Below are positions 1 to 7,499 of a stretch of DNA of 8,730 nt, in pieces. Within the stretch, counting starts at the first letter, position 1; each line of letters begins with the position of its first letter. Source of the DNA: JBEINZ01 sp040377825 (GTDB lineage: Bacteria; Pseudomonadota; Alphaproteobacteria; Rhizobiales; Ancalomicrobiaceae); NCBI GenBank assembly GCA_040377825.1, contig JBEINZ010000132.1, forward strand, positions 1-8,730, in the 5' to 3' direction. The position numbers were made by a program, and so were the translations under genes. The notes beneath the pieces were generated by a model. It saw only the letters and a program-made list of their open reading frames with translations, had not been told where the DNA came from and ran no database searches.

Positions 1-217
1 CGGCGCGCGTCCCGGCGATCGCACGACTTGGGAACCGGCGCTCGCGGCGTTGCGTGGGGACTTCACGCCGCTCAGTGACATGCGCGCCTCGGCGACCTAC
101 CGGTCGGATGTCGCGGCCGCGCTTTTGGAGAAGGTCATGATCGAGGCCGCCGGATCGGCGAGCAACGATATCCGTGTCTTGGGAATTCGGGAGGCTAGCC
201 TTGACCGTGTTGCCTGA
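1..217 (+). CDS. xdhA: Xanthine dehydrogenase small subunit XdhA, C-terminal end (partial)
   Basis: Only the last 71 codons are present, read from base 2 to the TGA at 215-217; the 5' part lies outside the window. XdhA carries the two [2Fe-2S] clusters and FAD and passes electrons from the Moco site in XdhB to NAD+ in the cytoplasm. The visible part matches the end of the CO-dehydrogenase-type flavoprotein C-terminal domain: a stretch reading FTPLSDMRASATYR, then a helix (SDVAAALLEKVMIEAA). I recall the same DFTPL-DMRAS-YR pattern at the end of Rhodobacter capsulatus XdhA. The gene directly downstream is the XdhB subunit, whose start overlaps this gene's end, which strongly supports the call. 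The iron-sulfur and FAD-contacting regions cannot be checked here. Confidence 0.9.
   Translation, partial: GARPGDRTTWEPALAALRGDFTPLSDMRASATYRSDVAAALLEKVMIEAAGSASNDIRVLGIREASLDRVA
189..194 (+). promoter_or_regulatory. Ribosome binding site deciding the xdhB start
   Basis: GGGAGG lies inside the 3' end of xdhA, 6 nt before the TTG at 201-203. It is the best Shine-Dalgarno match near the xdhB start region and favours TTG 201 over the further-upstream GTG at 174 and over GTG 207 or GTG 219. This is sequence-based inference without experimental support. Confidence 0.6.
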
Positions 218-2555
218 CGTGAAAAACCTCACGGCCGCGCCTGAATCCAGCGGACTAGCCGTCATCAGCGTGCCGCATCCTCACGATTCGGCCTTCAAGC
301 ATGTCCAGGGCTCCGCGCTCTACATCGACGATATCCGCGAGCCAGCCGGCACGCTTCATCTAGCGCCCGGCCATGCGCCATCGGCGGCCAAGGGCCGGAT
401 CACTCGGCTCGACCTTGATGCCGTGCGCGCTTTTCCCGGCGTTGTCGCGGTTTTGACCGCCGGGGATGTGCCCGGCGTCAACGATTGCTCGCCATCGATC
501 GGCGGCGATCCGGTTCTCGCCGAAGGCCAAATCCTGTTTCACGGTCAGGTTGTCTTCTGCGTTGCCGCCGAGACCCGCGATGCCGCCCGCCGCGCCGCCC
601 GCCTTGCGCGCGTCGAGGTGGAGGCGCAGACGCCGGCCGTCGAGGTCGACGATGCGCTTGCCCGCGATAGTGACGTGCTGCCGCCCTATCAGTTTCTGAA
701 AGGCGACGTCGCCGCCGCGCTCGCTGCCTCGCCCGCGATAGCCCAAGGAACGATCCGCATCGGCGGGCAGGAACACTTTTATCTGGAGGGTCAGGCCGCG
801 CTGGCGGTGCCCGGCGAGGATGGCGACATTCTGATCCACACGTCCACGCAACATCCAACCGAAGTGCAGCATGTCACGGCGCGCGTCCTCGGCGTGCCGG
901 ACGCTTCGATCGTTGCGGAATGTCGGCGCATGGGCGGCGGTTTCGGTGGCAAGGAGAGCCAAGCCACGCAATGGGCGGTACTTGCCGCACTTGGCACGCG
1001 CGTCACGGGCCGACCTTGCAAGATCCGCCTTGATCGTGACGACGATATGATCATGACTGGCAAGCGCCACGACTTCCGGGTCGACTGGCGGGCCGGGCAT
1101 GACGAAACGGGTCGGCTGACCGGCGTCGACGTGGCGTTTTTGTCGCGCTGCGGCTATTCGGCCGATCTGTCGCTCGGCGTGAACGACCGCACCATGTTCC
1201 ACGCGGACAATAGCTACGACTATCCAACCGCGCGCGTCTTTTCCCGCCGGCTTTTGACCGACACGGTATCGAACACGGCATTCCGCGGTTTCGGCGGACC
1301 GCAGGGCATGGTCTTCGCCGAGCATATGATGGATTCGATCGCGATCCGTCTCGGACTCGATCCGCTTGACGTGCGCAAGCGGAACTTCTACGGCCTTTCG
1401 GGCGGCACCACGCCCTACGGCATGGAGGTGACCGACAATCTGATCCACGACCTCGTCGCCGAGTTGGAGCTGACGTCGGACTATGCGGCGCGGCGCAAGG
1501 CAATCGCGGACTTCAATGGCAAAAGCCCGATCCTGAAGAAGGGGATCGCGCTGACGCCGCTGAAATTCGGCATTTCCTTTACGCTTATCCATCTCAATCA
1601 GGCCGGCGCGCTGGTCCATGTCTATACCGATGGGTCGATCATGGTGAACCATGGCGGCACGGAAATGGGGCAGGGTCTGCATCTGAAGGTCGCGCAAGTC
1701 GTCGCCGAGGAATTCGGCGTCTCACTCGACAAGATCCGCATCACCGCCACAACGACCGCGAAAGTGCCGAACACCGCGCCGACCGCCGCCTCTGTCGGAT
1801 CGGATCTGAACGGCATGGCGGCCAAGATCGCCGCCGGCCGGGTTCGCGCGAACCTCGCCCGGGTTGCAGCCGACAAGTTCGGCGTGCCGGAGAGCGAGAT
1901 TCATTTCCGGGACGGTCGTGTCTTCGGCGGCAACGAGTCCCTCGGCTTCGGCGAAGTCGCCAAGCTCGGATGGCTTGCGCGCGTGCCGCTTTCTTCCACC
2001 GGCTTTTACAAAACGCCCGACATCACCTGGGACCGCGCGACCGCGACCGGCCGGCCGTTCTTTTACTTTGCCTTTGGCGCGGCCTGTTCGGAGGTCACGA
2101 TCGATACAATGACCGGTGAAATGCGGATAGACCGGGTCGATATCCTGCATGATGTCGGCCGATCCCTGAACCCTGCGATCGATATCGGCCAGATCGAGGG
2201 CGGTTTCGTGCAAGGGGCGGGCTGGCTTACAACCGAGGAACTGGTCTACGATCGCGCCGGTCGCCTGCGAACCCATGCGCCGTCGACCTACAAGATCCCG
2301 ACTGCTAGCGACGTGCCGGCGGATTTCCGCGTCGCGCTCTATGAATCCGATGGCTGCCGGCAAGACACGATCTACCGGTCGAAGGCGGTCGGTGAACCCC
2401 CTGTCATGCTCGCGATTTCGGTTTTTTCGGCGATCACGCACGCGATTGCCAGCTTGAAGCCCGGCGTAGTGCCTCCGCTTCACACGCCGGCGACACCCGA
2501 GGCGATTTTGAAAGCGGTCAAGGCGATGAAGACCGTAGGTGAGGTCGAGGACTGA
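201..2555 (+). CDS. xdhB: Xanthine dehydrogenase molybdopterin-binding subunit XdhB
   Basis: Large catalytic subunit of cytoplasmic xanthine dehydrogenase, which hydroxylates hypoxanthine to xanthine and xanthine to urate at the Moco. It is 784 aa from the TTG at 201, close to the roughly 780 aa of bacterial XdhB. The N-terminal a/b hammerhead domain starts near residue 31 (AFKHVQGSALYIDDI), followed by the two Moco-binding domains. Visible landmarks are GGQEHFYLEGQ (188-198), RMGGGFGGKE (243-252), AFRGFGGPQG (360-369), KFGISFTLIHLNQAGA (455-470), GGTEMGQGLH (485-494) and SKAVGEPP (727-734). By alignment from memory, E252, R330 and E732 correspond to the catalytic Glu232, Arg310 and Glu730 of the R. 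capsulatus enzyme, and F364 and F460 to the aromatic residues that sandwich the substrate. This favours a true xanthine dehydrogenase over an aldehyde oxidase, which lacks this Glu/Arg pair. The gene is intact. It overlaps xdhA by 17 bp and xdhC by 1 bp (TGATG). The start codon is the only uncertain part. Confidence 0.95.
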   Translation: MTVLPDVKNLTAAPESSGLAVISVPHPHDSAFKHVQGSALYIDDIREPAGTLHLAPGHAPSAAKGRITRLDLDAVRAFPGVVAVLTAGDVPGVNDCSPSIGGDPVLAEGQILFHGQVVFCVAAETRDAARRAARLARVEVEAQTPAVEVDDALARDSDVLPPYQFLKGDVAAALAASPAIAQGTIRIGGQEHFYLEGQAALAVPGEDGDILIHTSTQHPTEVQHVTARVLGVPDASIVAECRRMGGGFGGKESQATQWAVLAALGTRVTGRPCKIRLDRDDDMIMTGKRHDFRVDWRAGHDETGRLTGVDVAFLSRCGYSADLSLGVNDRTMFHADNSYDYPTARVFSRRLLTDTVSNTAFRGFGGPQGMVFAEHMMDSIAIRLGLDPLDVRKRNFYGLSGGTTPYGMEVTDNLIHDLVAELELTSDYAARRKAIADFNGKSPILKKGIALTPLKFGISFTLIHLNQAGALVHVYTDGSIMVNHGGTEMGQGLHLKVAQVVAEEFGVSLDKIRITATTTAKVPNTAPTAASVGSDLNGMAAKIAAGRVRANLARVAADKFGVPESEIHFRDGRVFGGNESLGFGEVAKLGWLARVPLSSTGFYKTPDITWDRATATGRPFFYFAFGAACSEVTIDTMTGEMRIDRVDILHDVGRSLNPAIDIGQIEGGFVQGAGWLTTEELVYDRAGRLRTHAPSTYKIPTASDVPADFRVALYESDGCRQDTIYRSKAVGEPPVMLAISVFSAITHAIASLKPGVVPPLHTPATPEAILKAVKAMKTVGEVED

Positions 2556-3751
2556 TGCGCGTCTGGGCGGCGATCGCGAGAGGACTGGAAGGTCGCGGCA
2601 GCGCGGTCCTCGTCAGCATTCGCGACCCGCGCGGCTCAACGCCCCGCGAAGCCGGCGCCCGCATGGTGGTTTTTAGCGATGGCACATTTACCGGAACCAT
2701 CGGCGGCGGCACGCTCGAATGGCGCGCGCTGGCCGAAGCGCAACGCTTGTTCAATGACCGTCACAACCCCTCATCCGGCCTTCGGGCCCCTTCTCCCTCA
2801 AGGGGAGAAGGGGCAGTAGGCGAGGAATTGGGCCACGTTGAATCAAATGATCGGCCCCATCGCCTTCTTCCCTTGAGGGAGAAGGTGCCCGAAGGGCGGA
2901 TGAGGGGTATGCCACAGGCGGAATATCGAACGGCGGTTCACCCAGAGATCGTGTCGGACCTTTGTCTCCACACTTACGCCCTTGGTCCTGAACTCGGCCA
3001 ATGTTGCGGGGGGCGGGTGACCGTCGCGATCGAGATATTCGGCATCGATGCACTGCCGACGGCGCTCCAGTTGGCGGACTTGGAGGATAAAGGCCCGTTC
3101 ACGACCGAGGGGTTTGTAGCCGACGGCCAGTTTGCCCGCCGATTGATCGGCCCCGGCGCCGGCCCAGCCTTGACGGAGGTGGACGGTGTCGTTTGGGAAA
3201 CCTTCGGCGAGGATCGGCGGACGCTGGTTCTGTTCGGCGCCGGCCATGTGGGTCGCGCCCTTGTGCTTGCGCTCGCGCCTTTGCCGTTTCGCGTGATTTG
3301 GGTCGATCCGCGACCGGGCGCGTTTCCAGGCGCGGTGCCGGCCAATGTGACCTTGGTCCGGCCTCAGGACCCGGTGGCGCTCCTCGACGACATCGAGGAT
3401 GGGACCCAAGTTCTCGTGATGACCCACAGCCACGCACTCGATCTCGATCTCGTCGCCAAGTCATTGCAGCTGAATTGCTTTTCCTATGTCGGGGTGATCG
3501 GATCGGCGACGAAACGGGCGCGGTTCGAAAGTCGGCTGCGTTCCCTTGGGATCGCGGATGTCGAACGGATGATTTGCCCGATCGGGGCGCTTGGACCGAA
3601 ATCGAAGCATCCGGCGGTGATCGCGGCATCTGTCGCGGTGGAACTCGTGATGGCGGACGAGGCGGCCCGCGCTGCCTGCGGTCGCGAGTCCCTCGATGTC
3701 CGATCCGACCAACCTTCCTCCGCGGCTGAACTCGTGGAGGCTCGGGCATGA
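2555..3751 (+). CDS. xdhC: Xanthine dehydrogenase accessory factor XdhC with an in-frame repeat insertion
   Basis: XdhC binds Moco, protects it during sulfuration and inserts it into XdhB; it is a cytoplasmic chaperone and not a subunit of the final enzyme. The N-terminal XdhC/CoxI domain shows RDPRGSTPREAGARM (23-37) and TIGGGTLEWRALAEAQ (48-63). The conserved GPELGQCCGG is at 144-153, with C150 and C151 as the likely Moco-related cysteines. A Rossmann-type domain carries GAGHVG (228-233), HSHALDLDL (291-299) and GVIGSATKRARF (313-324). The protein is 398 aa, longer than usual for the family. The extra length is largely explained by about 47 residues (roughly 71-117) encoded by the palindromic repeat at 2767-2907, which sits between the two conserved N-terminal blocks and keeps the frame open. 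ATG 2555 overlaps the xdhB stop, and the stop overlaps the ATPase start as ATGA. Whether the enlarged loop is tolerated is unknown; all recognisable family motifs on both sides are intact. Confidence 0.92.
   Translation: MRVWAAIARGLEGRGSAVLVSIRDPRGSTPREAGARMVVFSDGTFTGTIGGGTLEWRALAEAQRLFNDRHNPSSGLRAPSPSRGEGAVGEELGHVESNDRPHRLLPLREKVPEGRMRGMPQAEYRTAVHPEIVSDLCLHTYALGPELGQCCGGRVTVAIEIFGIDALPTALQLADLEDKGPFTTEGFVADGQFARRLIGPGAGPALTEVDGVVWETFGEDRRTLVLFGAGHVGRALVLALAPLPFRVIWVDPRPGAFPGAVPANVTLVRPQDPVALLDDIEDGTQVLVMTHSHALDLDLVAKSLQLNCFSYVGVIGSATKRARFESRLRSLGIADVERMICPIGALGPKSKHPAVIAASVAVELVMADEAARAACGRESLDVRSDQPSSAAELVEARA
2767..2907. repeat. Palindromic repeat element inserted in frame within xdhC
   Basis: A 141-bp element bounded by inverted arms at 2767-2804 and 2870-2907, which match at 36 of 38 positions; the mismatches fall at 2778 and 2788 of the left arm. 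Each arm begins CCCCTCATCC and contains a smaller hairpin around CTTCTCCC/GGGAGAAG. A further inner pair, ATTGGGCC at 2827-2834 and GGCCCCAT at 2853-2860, continues the palindrome. From memory, the CCCCTCATCCG...CTTCGGG...CCTTCTCCC type is a widespread dispersed repeat in Rhizobiales, usually intergenic. Here it lies inside a coding region. Its length is exactly 47 codons and the xdhC frame crosses it without a stop. I see no clear target-site duplication beside it. It encodes no protein of its own that I can recognise. Confidence 0.88.
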
Positions 3752-5346
3752 ACGAGATGAGCCCGGCAGCGGAGGCGACGGCGGACTATCTCTTGGAAGG
3801 GCGTGGAATCGTGAAGCGTTTCGGCGCGCTCACGGCGAACGATCATGTGGACCTTGCGGTCAAGCCCGGCGAGATCCACGCGCTTTTGGGCGAGAACGGC
3901 GCCGGCAAGTCGACGCTGGTCAAGATGATTTACGGCTCTCTGCAGCCCAATGCCGGTGAGTTCCGTTGGCGGAACACGCCGGTGACGATCGCTAATCCGG
4001 CGGCCGCGCGTCGGCTTGGCATCGGCATGGTTTTCCAGCACTTTTCGCTCTTTGAATCCCTGAGCGTCGTTGAAAACATCGCCCTCGCTTTGCCGCCAAG
4101 CGCGTCGATGGCGACGCTCTCCGCGCGCATCGAGCAAGTTTCGCGCGACTACGGTCTGCCGCTCAGGGCCGGTGCGGTGGTCGCGGATCTCTCGGTCGGC
4201 GAGCGTCAACGCATTGAAATCATGCGCTGTCTGCTGCAGGAACCGCGCCTGATGATCATGGACGAGCCGACCGCGGTCTTGACGCCGTTGGAAGCCGATC
4301 AACTGTTCGTCACGCTCGAGCGGCTGGCACGGGAAGGCCGCGCGATCCTTTACATCTCGCACCGGCTGGAAGAGGTGAAGCGCCTGTGTCACACCGCGAC
4401 GATCCTGCGTCACGGCAAGGTTGTCGCCCGGGTCGACCCGAGCAAGGAAACCGCCGCGAGCCTCGCCCGGCTCATGATCGGCGCCGATGTGCATGCGATC
4501 CGCACCGCGCGCGAGCGCAAGACCGGGCCGGCGCGGCTGACGCTGAACGGCCTCGACCAACCGCCGGGCGGTCCCTTCGCGGTGGCGCTGGTCGACATCC
4601 ATCTGGAGGTTCGAGCGGGCGAAATCATTGCGATCGCAGGTGTCGCGGGCAATGGACAGTCTGAACTGTTCGACGCGATTTCCGGAGAGCGCCTTTCGGC
4701 ACGCCCGGATGCGGTGCTGATCGACGGCGCGCCGTCAGGGTCGCTCGGCGTGACGGAGCGACGGGGCATCGGAGCGGCCTTCGTGCCGGAGGAGCGGCTT
4801 GGGCACGGGGCCGTGCCGGGCCTGACGCTGTCAGAAAACGTGATCCTGACCCGCCACGCAGCCGACAATGCCGCCGGCATGGCGCGGCGCGGCTTCCTGG
4901 ATTTCGCCCTGGCCGCCTTGACGGCGCGGCGCGTCTCCCAGGATTACGATGTGCGCAAAGGTAAGCCTGATCCGGAGGCAAGGTCCCTTTCGGGCGGCAA
5001 TTTGCAGAAATTCGTGGTCGGGCGCGAATTGGACCGTCGTCCGAGCCTCCTGGTGGTCAATCAGCCGACCTGGGGCGTGGATGCCGGCGCGGCCGCGCTG
5101 ATCCGGCAAGCCTTGGTCGATCTGGCGGCGTCCGGAGCGGGCGTTCTGGTGATCAGCCAGGATCTTGACGAGATTTTCGAGATTGCCGACCGCGTCGCCG
5201 TCATCTCGCGCGGCCGACTTTCGCCGGCCTATGACGCCCATGCGATCACGCTCGAGGCGATCGGCCTTCTGATGGGTGGCGCCGATCCAGCGACGATAAC
5301 GCTCGGTGCCCTGTCCCAGACGGAGGTCGCCCGCCATGCGCATTGA
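3748..5346 (+). CDS. ABC transporter ATP-binding protein with two nucleotide-binding domains (purine/nucleoside-type importer)
   Basis: Cytoplasmic ATPase of a BMP-type importer, 532 aa with two fused ATP-binding domains, as in sugar (RbsA-like) and nucleoside (YufO/NupA-like) importers. Domain 1 (about 15-250) is complete: Walker A GENGAGKST (48-56), Q97 in FQHFSLF, signature LSVGERQ (148-154), Walker B MIMDEPTAVLTP (169-180) and H205. Domain 2 (about 262-512) has LSGGNLQK (414-421) but degenerate catalytic parts: GVAGNGQSE (298-306) lacks the Walker A lysine, NQPTWGVD (438-445) has Q439 instead of the catalytic glutamate, and Q471 stands at the H-loop position. This asymmetry is common in the family. 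FQHFSLFESLSVVENI and the two adjacent permeases favour the nucleoside/purine subgroup over sugar importers. ATG 3748 follows TGGAGG (3735-3740) with a 7-nt spacer and overlaps the xdhC stop by 4 bp, tying import to purine oxidation. Substrate identity is inferred from the neighbours. Confidence 0.93.
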   Translation: MNEMSPAAEATADYLLEGRGIVKRFGALTANDHVDLAVKPGEIHALLGENGAGKSTLVKMIYGSLQPNAGEFRWRNTPVTIANPAAARRLGIGMVFQHFSLFESLSVVENIALALPPSASMATLSARIEQVSRDYGLPLRAGAVVADLSVGERQRIEIMRCLLQEPRLMIMDEPTAVLTPLEADQLFVTLERLAREGRAILYISHRLEEVKRLCHTATILRHGKVVARVDPSKETAASLARLMIGADVHAIRTARERKTGPARLTLNGLDQPPGGPFAVALVDIHLEVRAGEIIAIAGVAGNGQSELFDAISGERLSARPDAVLIDGAPSGSLGVTERRGIGAAFVPEERLGHGAVPGLTLSENVILTRHAADNAAGMARRGFLDFALAALTARRVSQDYDVRKGKPDPEARSLSGGNLQKFVVGRELDRRPSLLVVNQPTWGVDAGAAALIRQALVDLAASGAGVLVISQDLDEIFEIADRVAVISRGRLSPAYDAHAITLEAIGLLMGGADPATITLGALSQTEVARHAH

Positions 5347-6430
5347 GCTGGAAAAGCGCGGCGAACAGGCGCGTTTCTTCGCCGTGGCCTCGCCCTTTAT
5401 CGCGGTCGGACTGATGCTTGTCACCGGCGCGATCTTGTTCGCGCTGAACGGCATTGATCCGTTGGAGGGTTTGTTCGTTTATTTCGTCGAGCCGCTGACC
5501 ACCGTTTGGTCGATCGAGGAGCTGCTGAAAAAAGCGGCGCCGCTGATCTTGATCGGCGCGGGTCTGGCGGTAGCGTATCGAGCGAATGTCTGGAATATCG
5601 GTGCGGAAGGGCAACTGACCATCGGCGCGATCACAGGCGCGGCCGTGCCGATCCTGTTTCCGGACTGGCAGTCGCCCATGGTCTTGGTCCTGATGCTGGC
5701 GCTTGGCGTGCTCGGCGGCATGATCTATGGCGCGATCCCGGCCATCCTTAAGGTCAAGTTCGGGGCAAACGAGATCCTGACCAGCCTGATGTTGGTTTAT
5801 GTCGCGCAGCTCCTGCTCGACTGGGTCGTGCGCGGGCCATGGCGCGACCCGAAGGGTTACAACTTTCCGAAATCAATCTCATTTGATGGCTGGCAGATCC
5901 TTCCCAACTTGCCCGGCACGCATGTCCATATCGGCGTCGTCTTCGCGCTCGTCGCGGCGCTCGTGCTCGCGGTGCTCATGCGGCGGACGCTGAAGGGCTA
6001 CGAGGTTCGGGTGCTCGGCCAAACGCCGCGCGCGGGGCGGTTTGCGGGCTTCGCGCCCAACCGCATGGTGCTGTTTGTCTTTTTGCTGTCCGGCGGCCTC
6101 GCGGGGCTCGCCGGCATCTGCGAGGTCGCGGGCACGATCGGCAATCTACAGCCGAGTGTATCGCCGAATTACGGGTTCACAGCAATCATCGTCGCCTTTC
6201 TCGGGCGCCTCGATCCGATCGGCGCCGTTTTCGCGGGATTGCTGTTGGCCATCAGCTATCTCGGCGGCGAGGCAGCGCAGGTCTCGCTCGGCATTTCCGA
6301 CAAGACTGCGCGGCTTTTCCAGGGGATCCTGCTCTTCTACATCCTCGCCTGCGACACGCTGATCCTCTACCGGATCCGCTTCGTCCGCCCGCGTCGCCTT
6401 AAGGAAGGTTCGGCCCATGGGCGCGCTTGA
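5336..6430 (+). CDS. ABC transporter permease, BPD_transp_2 family (first subunit)
   Basis: Inner-membrane permease of the purine/nucleoside-type importer, 364 aa. The first membrane segment spans about residues 17-38, after a short charged cytoplasmic start. Further hydrophobic segments lie near 67-84, 96-107, 113-139, 148-165, 196-216, 242-265, 281-316 and 328-346. The family hallmark YRANVWNIGAEGQ (81-93) and FGANEILTSLMLVYVA (142-157) are present, typical of the YufP/NupB-like subgroup. A basic tail (RIRFVRPRR) ends the protein in the cytoplasm. The ATG at 5336 is chosen because GGAGGT (5322-5327) lies 8 nt before it; the open frame continues upstream into the ATPase gene without a comparable site. 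It overlaps the ATPase gene by 11 bp and the next permease gene by 14 bp, so the transporter genes are probably translated together. Confidence 0.92.
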   Translation: MRIELEKRGEQARFFAVASPFIAVGLMLVTGAILFALNGIDPLEGLFVYFVEPLTTVWSIEELLKKAAPLILIGAGLAVAYRANVWNIGAEGQLTIGAITGAAVPILFPDWQSPMVLVLMLALGVLGGMIYGAIPAILKVKFGANEILTSLMLVYVAQLLLDWVVRGPWRDPKGYNFPKSISFDGWQILPNLPGTHVHIGVVFALVAALVLAVLMRRTLKGYEVRVLGQTPRAGRFAGFAPNRMVLFVFLLSGGLAGLAGICEVAGTIGNLQPSVSPNYGFTAIIVAFLGRLDPIGAVFAGLLLAISYLGGEAAQVSLGISDKTARLFQGILLFYILACDTLILYRIRFVRPRRLKEGSAHGRA

Positions 6431-7337
6431 AGCCGTCATCCTGACCATTATCACGGCGTCGACCCCGCTGCTTCTCGCCGCAATCGGCGAATTGGTCGTC
6501 GAGCGCTCCGGCGTGCTTAATCTCGGCGTGGAAGGCATGATGGTGGTCGGCGCGGTCGCCGGCTTCGGCGCGGCGTTGACGACAGGATCGGTCGCGATTG
6601 GTGTCGTAGCGGCGATGGCCGCGGGCATGCTGATGGCGCTGCTGTTTGGCGTCCTGACGCTGAGCCTGGTCGCCAATCAAGTCGCCACGGGCCTCGCGCT
6701 GACGTTGCTCGGCCTCGGCCTTTCCGGGCTGATGGGGCTGTCGTTTGTCGGCCATCCGGGGCTGCGCCTGCCGAAGCTCGAAGTACCCTACCTGTCGGAT
6801 CTGCCCTTCATCGGCCCGATCCTGTTCCGGCAGGACGCGCTGGTCTATCTCTCGATCGCGCTTGTCGTGGCCGTCAGCTACGTGCTGTTTCGCACGCGGA
6901 TCGGGCTTGTGGTCCGCGCTGTCGGAGACAATCACGGCTCGGCGCATGCGCTCGGCTATCCAGTGATCCGGGTGCGCTATGCCTGCGTCGCGTTTGGCGG
7001 GGCCTGCGCTGGATTGGCCGGAGGCTATTTGTCGCTCGCCTATACGCCGCAGTGGGTCGAAAACATGACGGCCGGGCGCGGCTGGATCGCGCTGGCACTG
7101 GTTGTGTTTTCCTCCTGGCTACCGGGGCGTGTTCTGGTCGGCGCCTATCTTTTCGGCGCGGTCACGATCCTCGGGTTCTATGTGCAGGGCATGGGTGTGG
7201 GTATTCCGGCTCAGTTTCTTTCGTCGCTGCCCTATCTCGTCACCATTGCCGCTCTCGTGGTCATTTCGAAGAACCGGCTCCTCATGCGCGCGAACACGCC
7301 CGCTTGTCTCGGCCAGAGCTTCGTTCCGGATCGGTAG
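6417..7337 (+). CDS. ABC transporter permease, BPD_transp_2 family (second subunit)
   Basis: Second inner-membrane permease, 306 aa, expected to form a heterodimeric channel with the product of the preceding gene. It carries the subgroup hallmark ERSGVLNLGVEGMM (29-42), ANQVATGLALTLLGLGLSG (86-104) and the cytoplasmic loop RAVGDNHGSAHALG (167-180), which by analogy with other permeases of this type may contact the ATPase. The size is typical for YufQ/NupC-like proteins. Hydrophobic segments occur near 4-27, 38-56, 58-84, 92-110, 141-157, 187-209, 223-256 and 266-284. The ATG at 6417 lies downstream of an AAGGAAGG stretch (6401-6408) and inside the end of the first permease gene. The gene is intact and ends at TAG 7335-7337, where the run of overlapping genes stops. 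Confidence 0.92.
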   Translation: MGALEAVILTIITASTPLLLAAIGELVVERSGVLNLGVEGMMVVGAVAGFGAALTTGSVAIGVVAAMAAGMLMALLFGVLTLSLVANQVATGLALTLLGLGLSGLMGLSFVGHPGLRLPKLEVPYLSDLPFIGPILFRQDALVYLSIALVVAVSYVLFRTRIGLVVRAVGDNHGSAHALGYPVIRVRYACVAFGGACAGLAGGYLSLAYTPQWVENMTAGRGWIALALVVFSSWLPGRVLVGAYLFGAVTILGFYVQGMGVGIPAQFLSSLPYLVTIAALVVISKNRLLMRANTPACLGQSFVPDR

Positions 7338-7404
7338 TGGGAAAACGGCGACGCGAAAGACATTCCGGTCCGATTCGTGCTTAGGCCGGCTTGTGGTGTG
7401 TATC

Positions 7405-7449
7405 GAGGTCGTGTTGGGCGGGATTAATCTCCACCCGAGGCGCGACCTC
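7405..7449 (+). promoter_or_regulatory. Imperfect hairpin in the binding-protein leader
   Basis: Arms GAGGTCG (7405-7411) and CGACCTC (7443-7449) are perfectly complementary. The stem can extend inwards through G-U pairs to 7415/7439, and an inner stem (GGG at 7416-7418 and GG at 7420-7421 against 7431-7436) encloses an A/T-rich loop around GATTAATC. It may be an mRNA-stabilising or processing structure or part of a regulatory leader. The structure was folded by eye only. Confidence 0.4.
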
Positions 7450-7457
7450 TTGGGGTC

Positions 7458-7499
7458 TTTCGTGCTTGCGGTTCCGCGCGAAAGCTTCGTTTTGCCTTT
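7458..7499 (+). terminator. Possible weak terminator or attenuator upstream of the binding-protein gene
   Basis: TTTCGTGC (7458-7465) pairs with GCGCGAAA (7476-7483) in an 8-bp stem with one G-U pair and a 10-nt loop. Three nt later comes a T-rich stretch (TTCGTTTTGCCTTT, 7486-7499). The T-tract is interrupted and the stem is modest, so any termination is probably partial. It could separate expression of the binding protein from the upstream operon, or attenuate read-through into it. Chance hairpins are frequent in GC-rich DNA. Confidence 0.3.

Noticed and set aside
360..1697. A 445-codon open frame on the minus strand opposite xdhB
   Set aside because: It lies entirely opposite a strongly conserved gene, shows no recognisable motif, is rich in Arg, Asp, Gly and Ala, and fits the long antisense frames usual in GC-rich coding DNA.
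2761..2916. Target-site duplication flanking the element in xdhC
   Set aside because: Only short, offset similarities (CACAA on the left, CCACA on the right) are present, which is not enough to claim a duplication.
2555..3751. xdhC as a pseudogene broken by a repeat
   Set aside because: The frame is open throughout, motifs on both sides of the insert are intact, and the downstream genes remain coupled to it.
2843..4602. Minus-strand open frames opposite xdhC and the ATPase gene
   Set aside because: They resemble no family and mirror coding bias of the real genes. Where they cross the palindromic repeat they give peptides similar to the sense reading simply because the DNA is palindromic.
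5306..5335. Longer start for the first permease at 5306
   Set aside because: The extra ten residues (MPCPRRRSPA) are not typical of the family and lack a ribosome binding site, while ATG 5336 has GGAGGT at good spacing.
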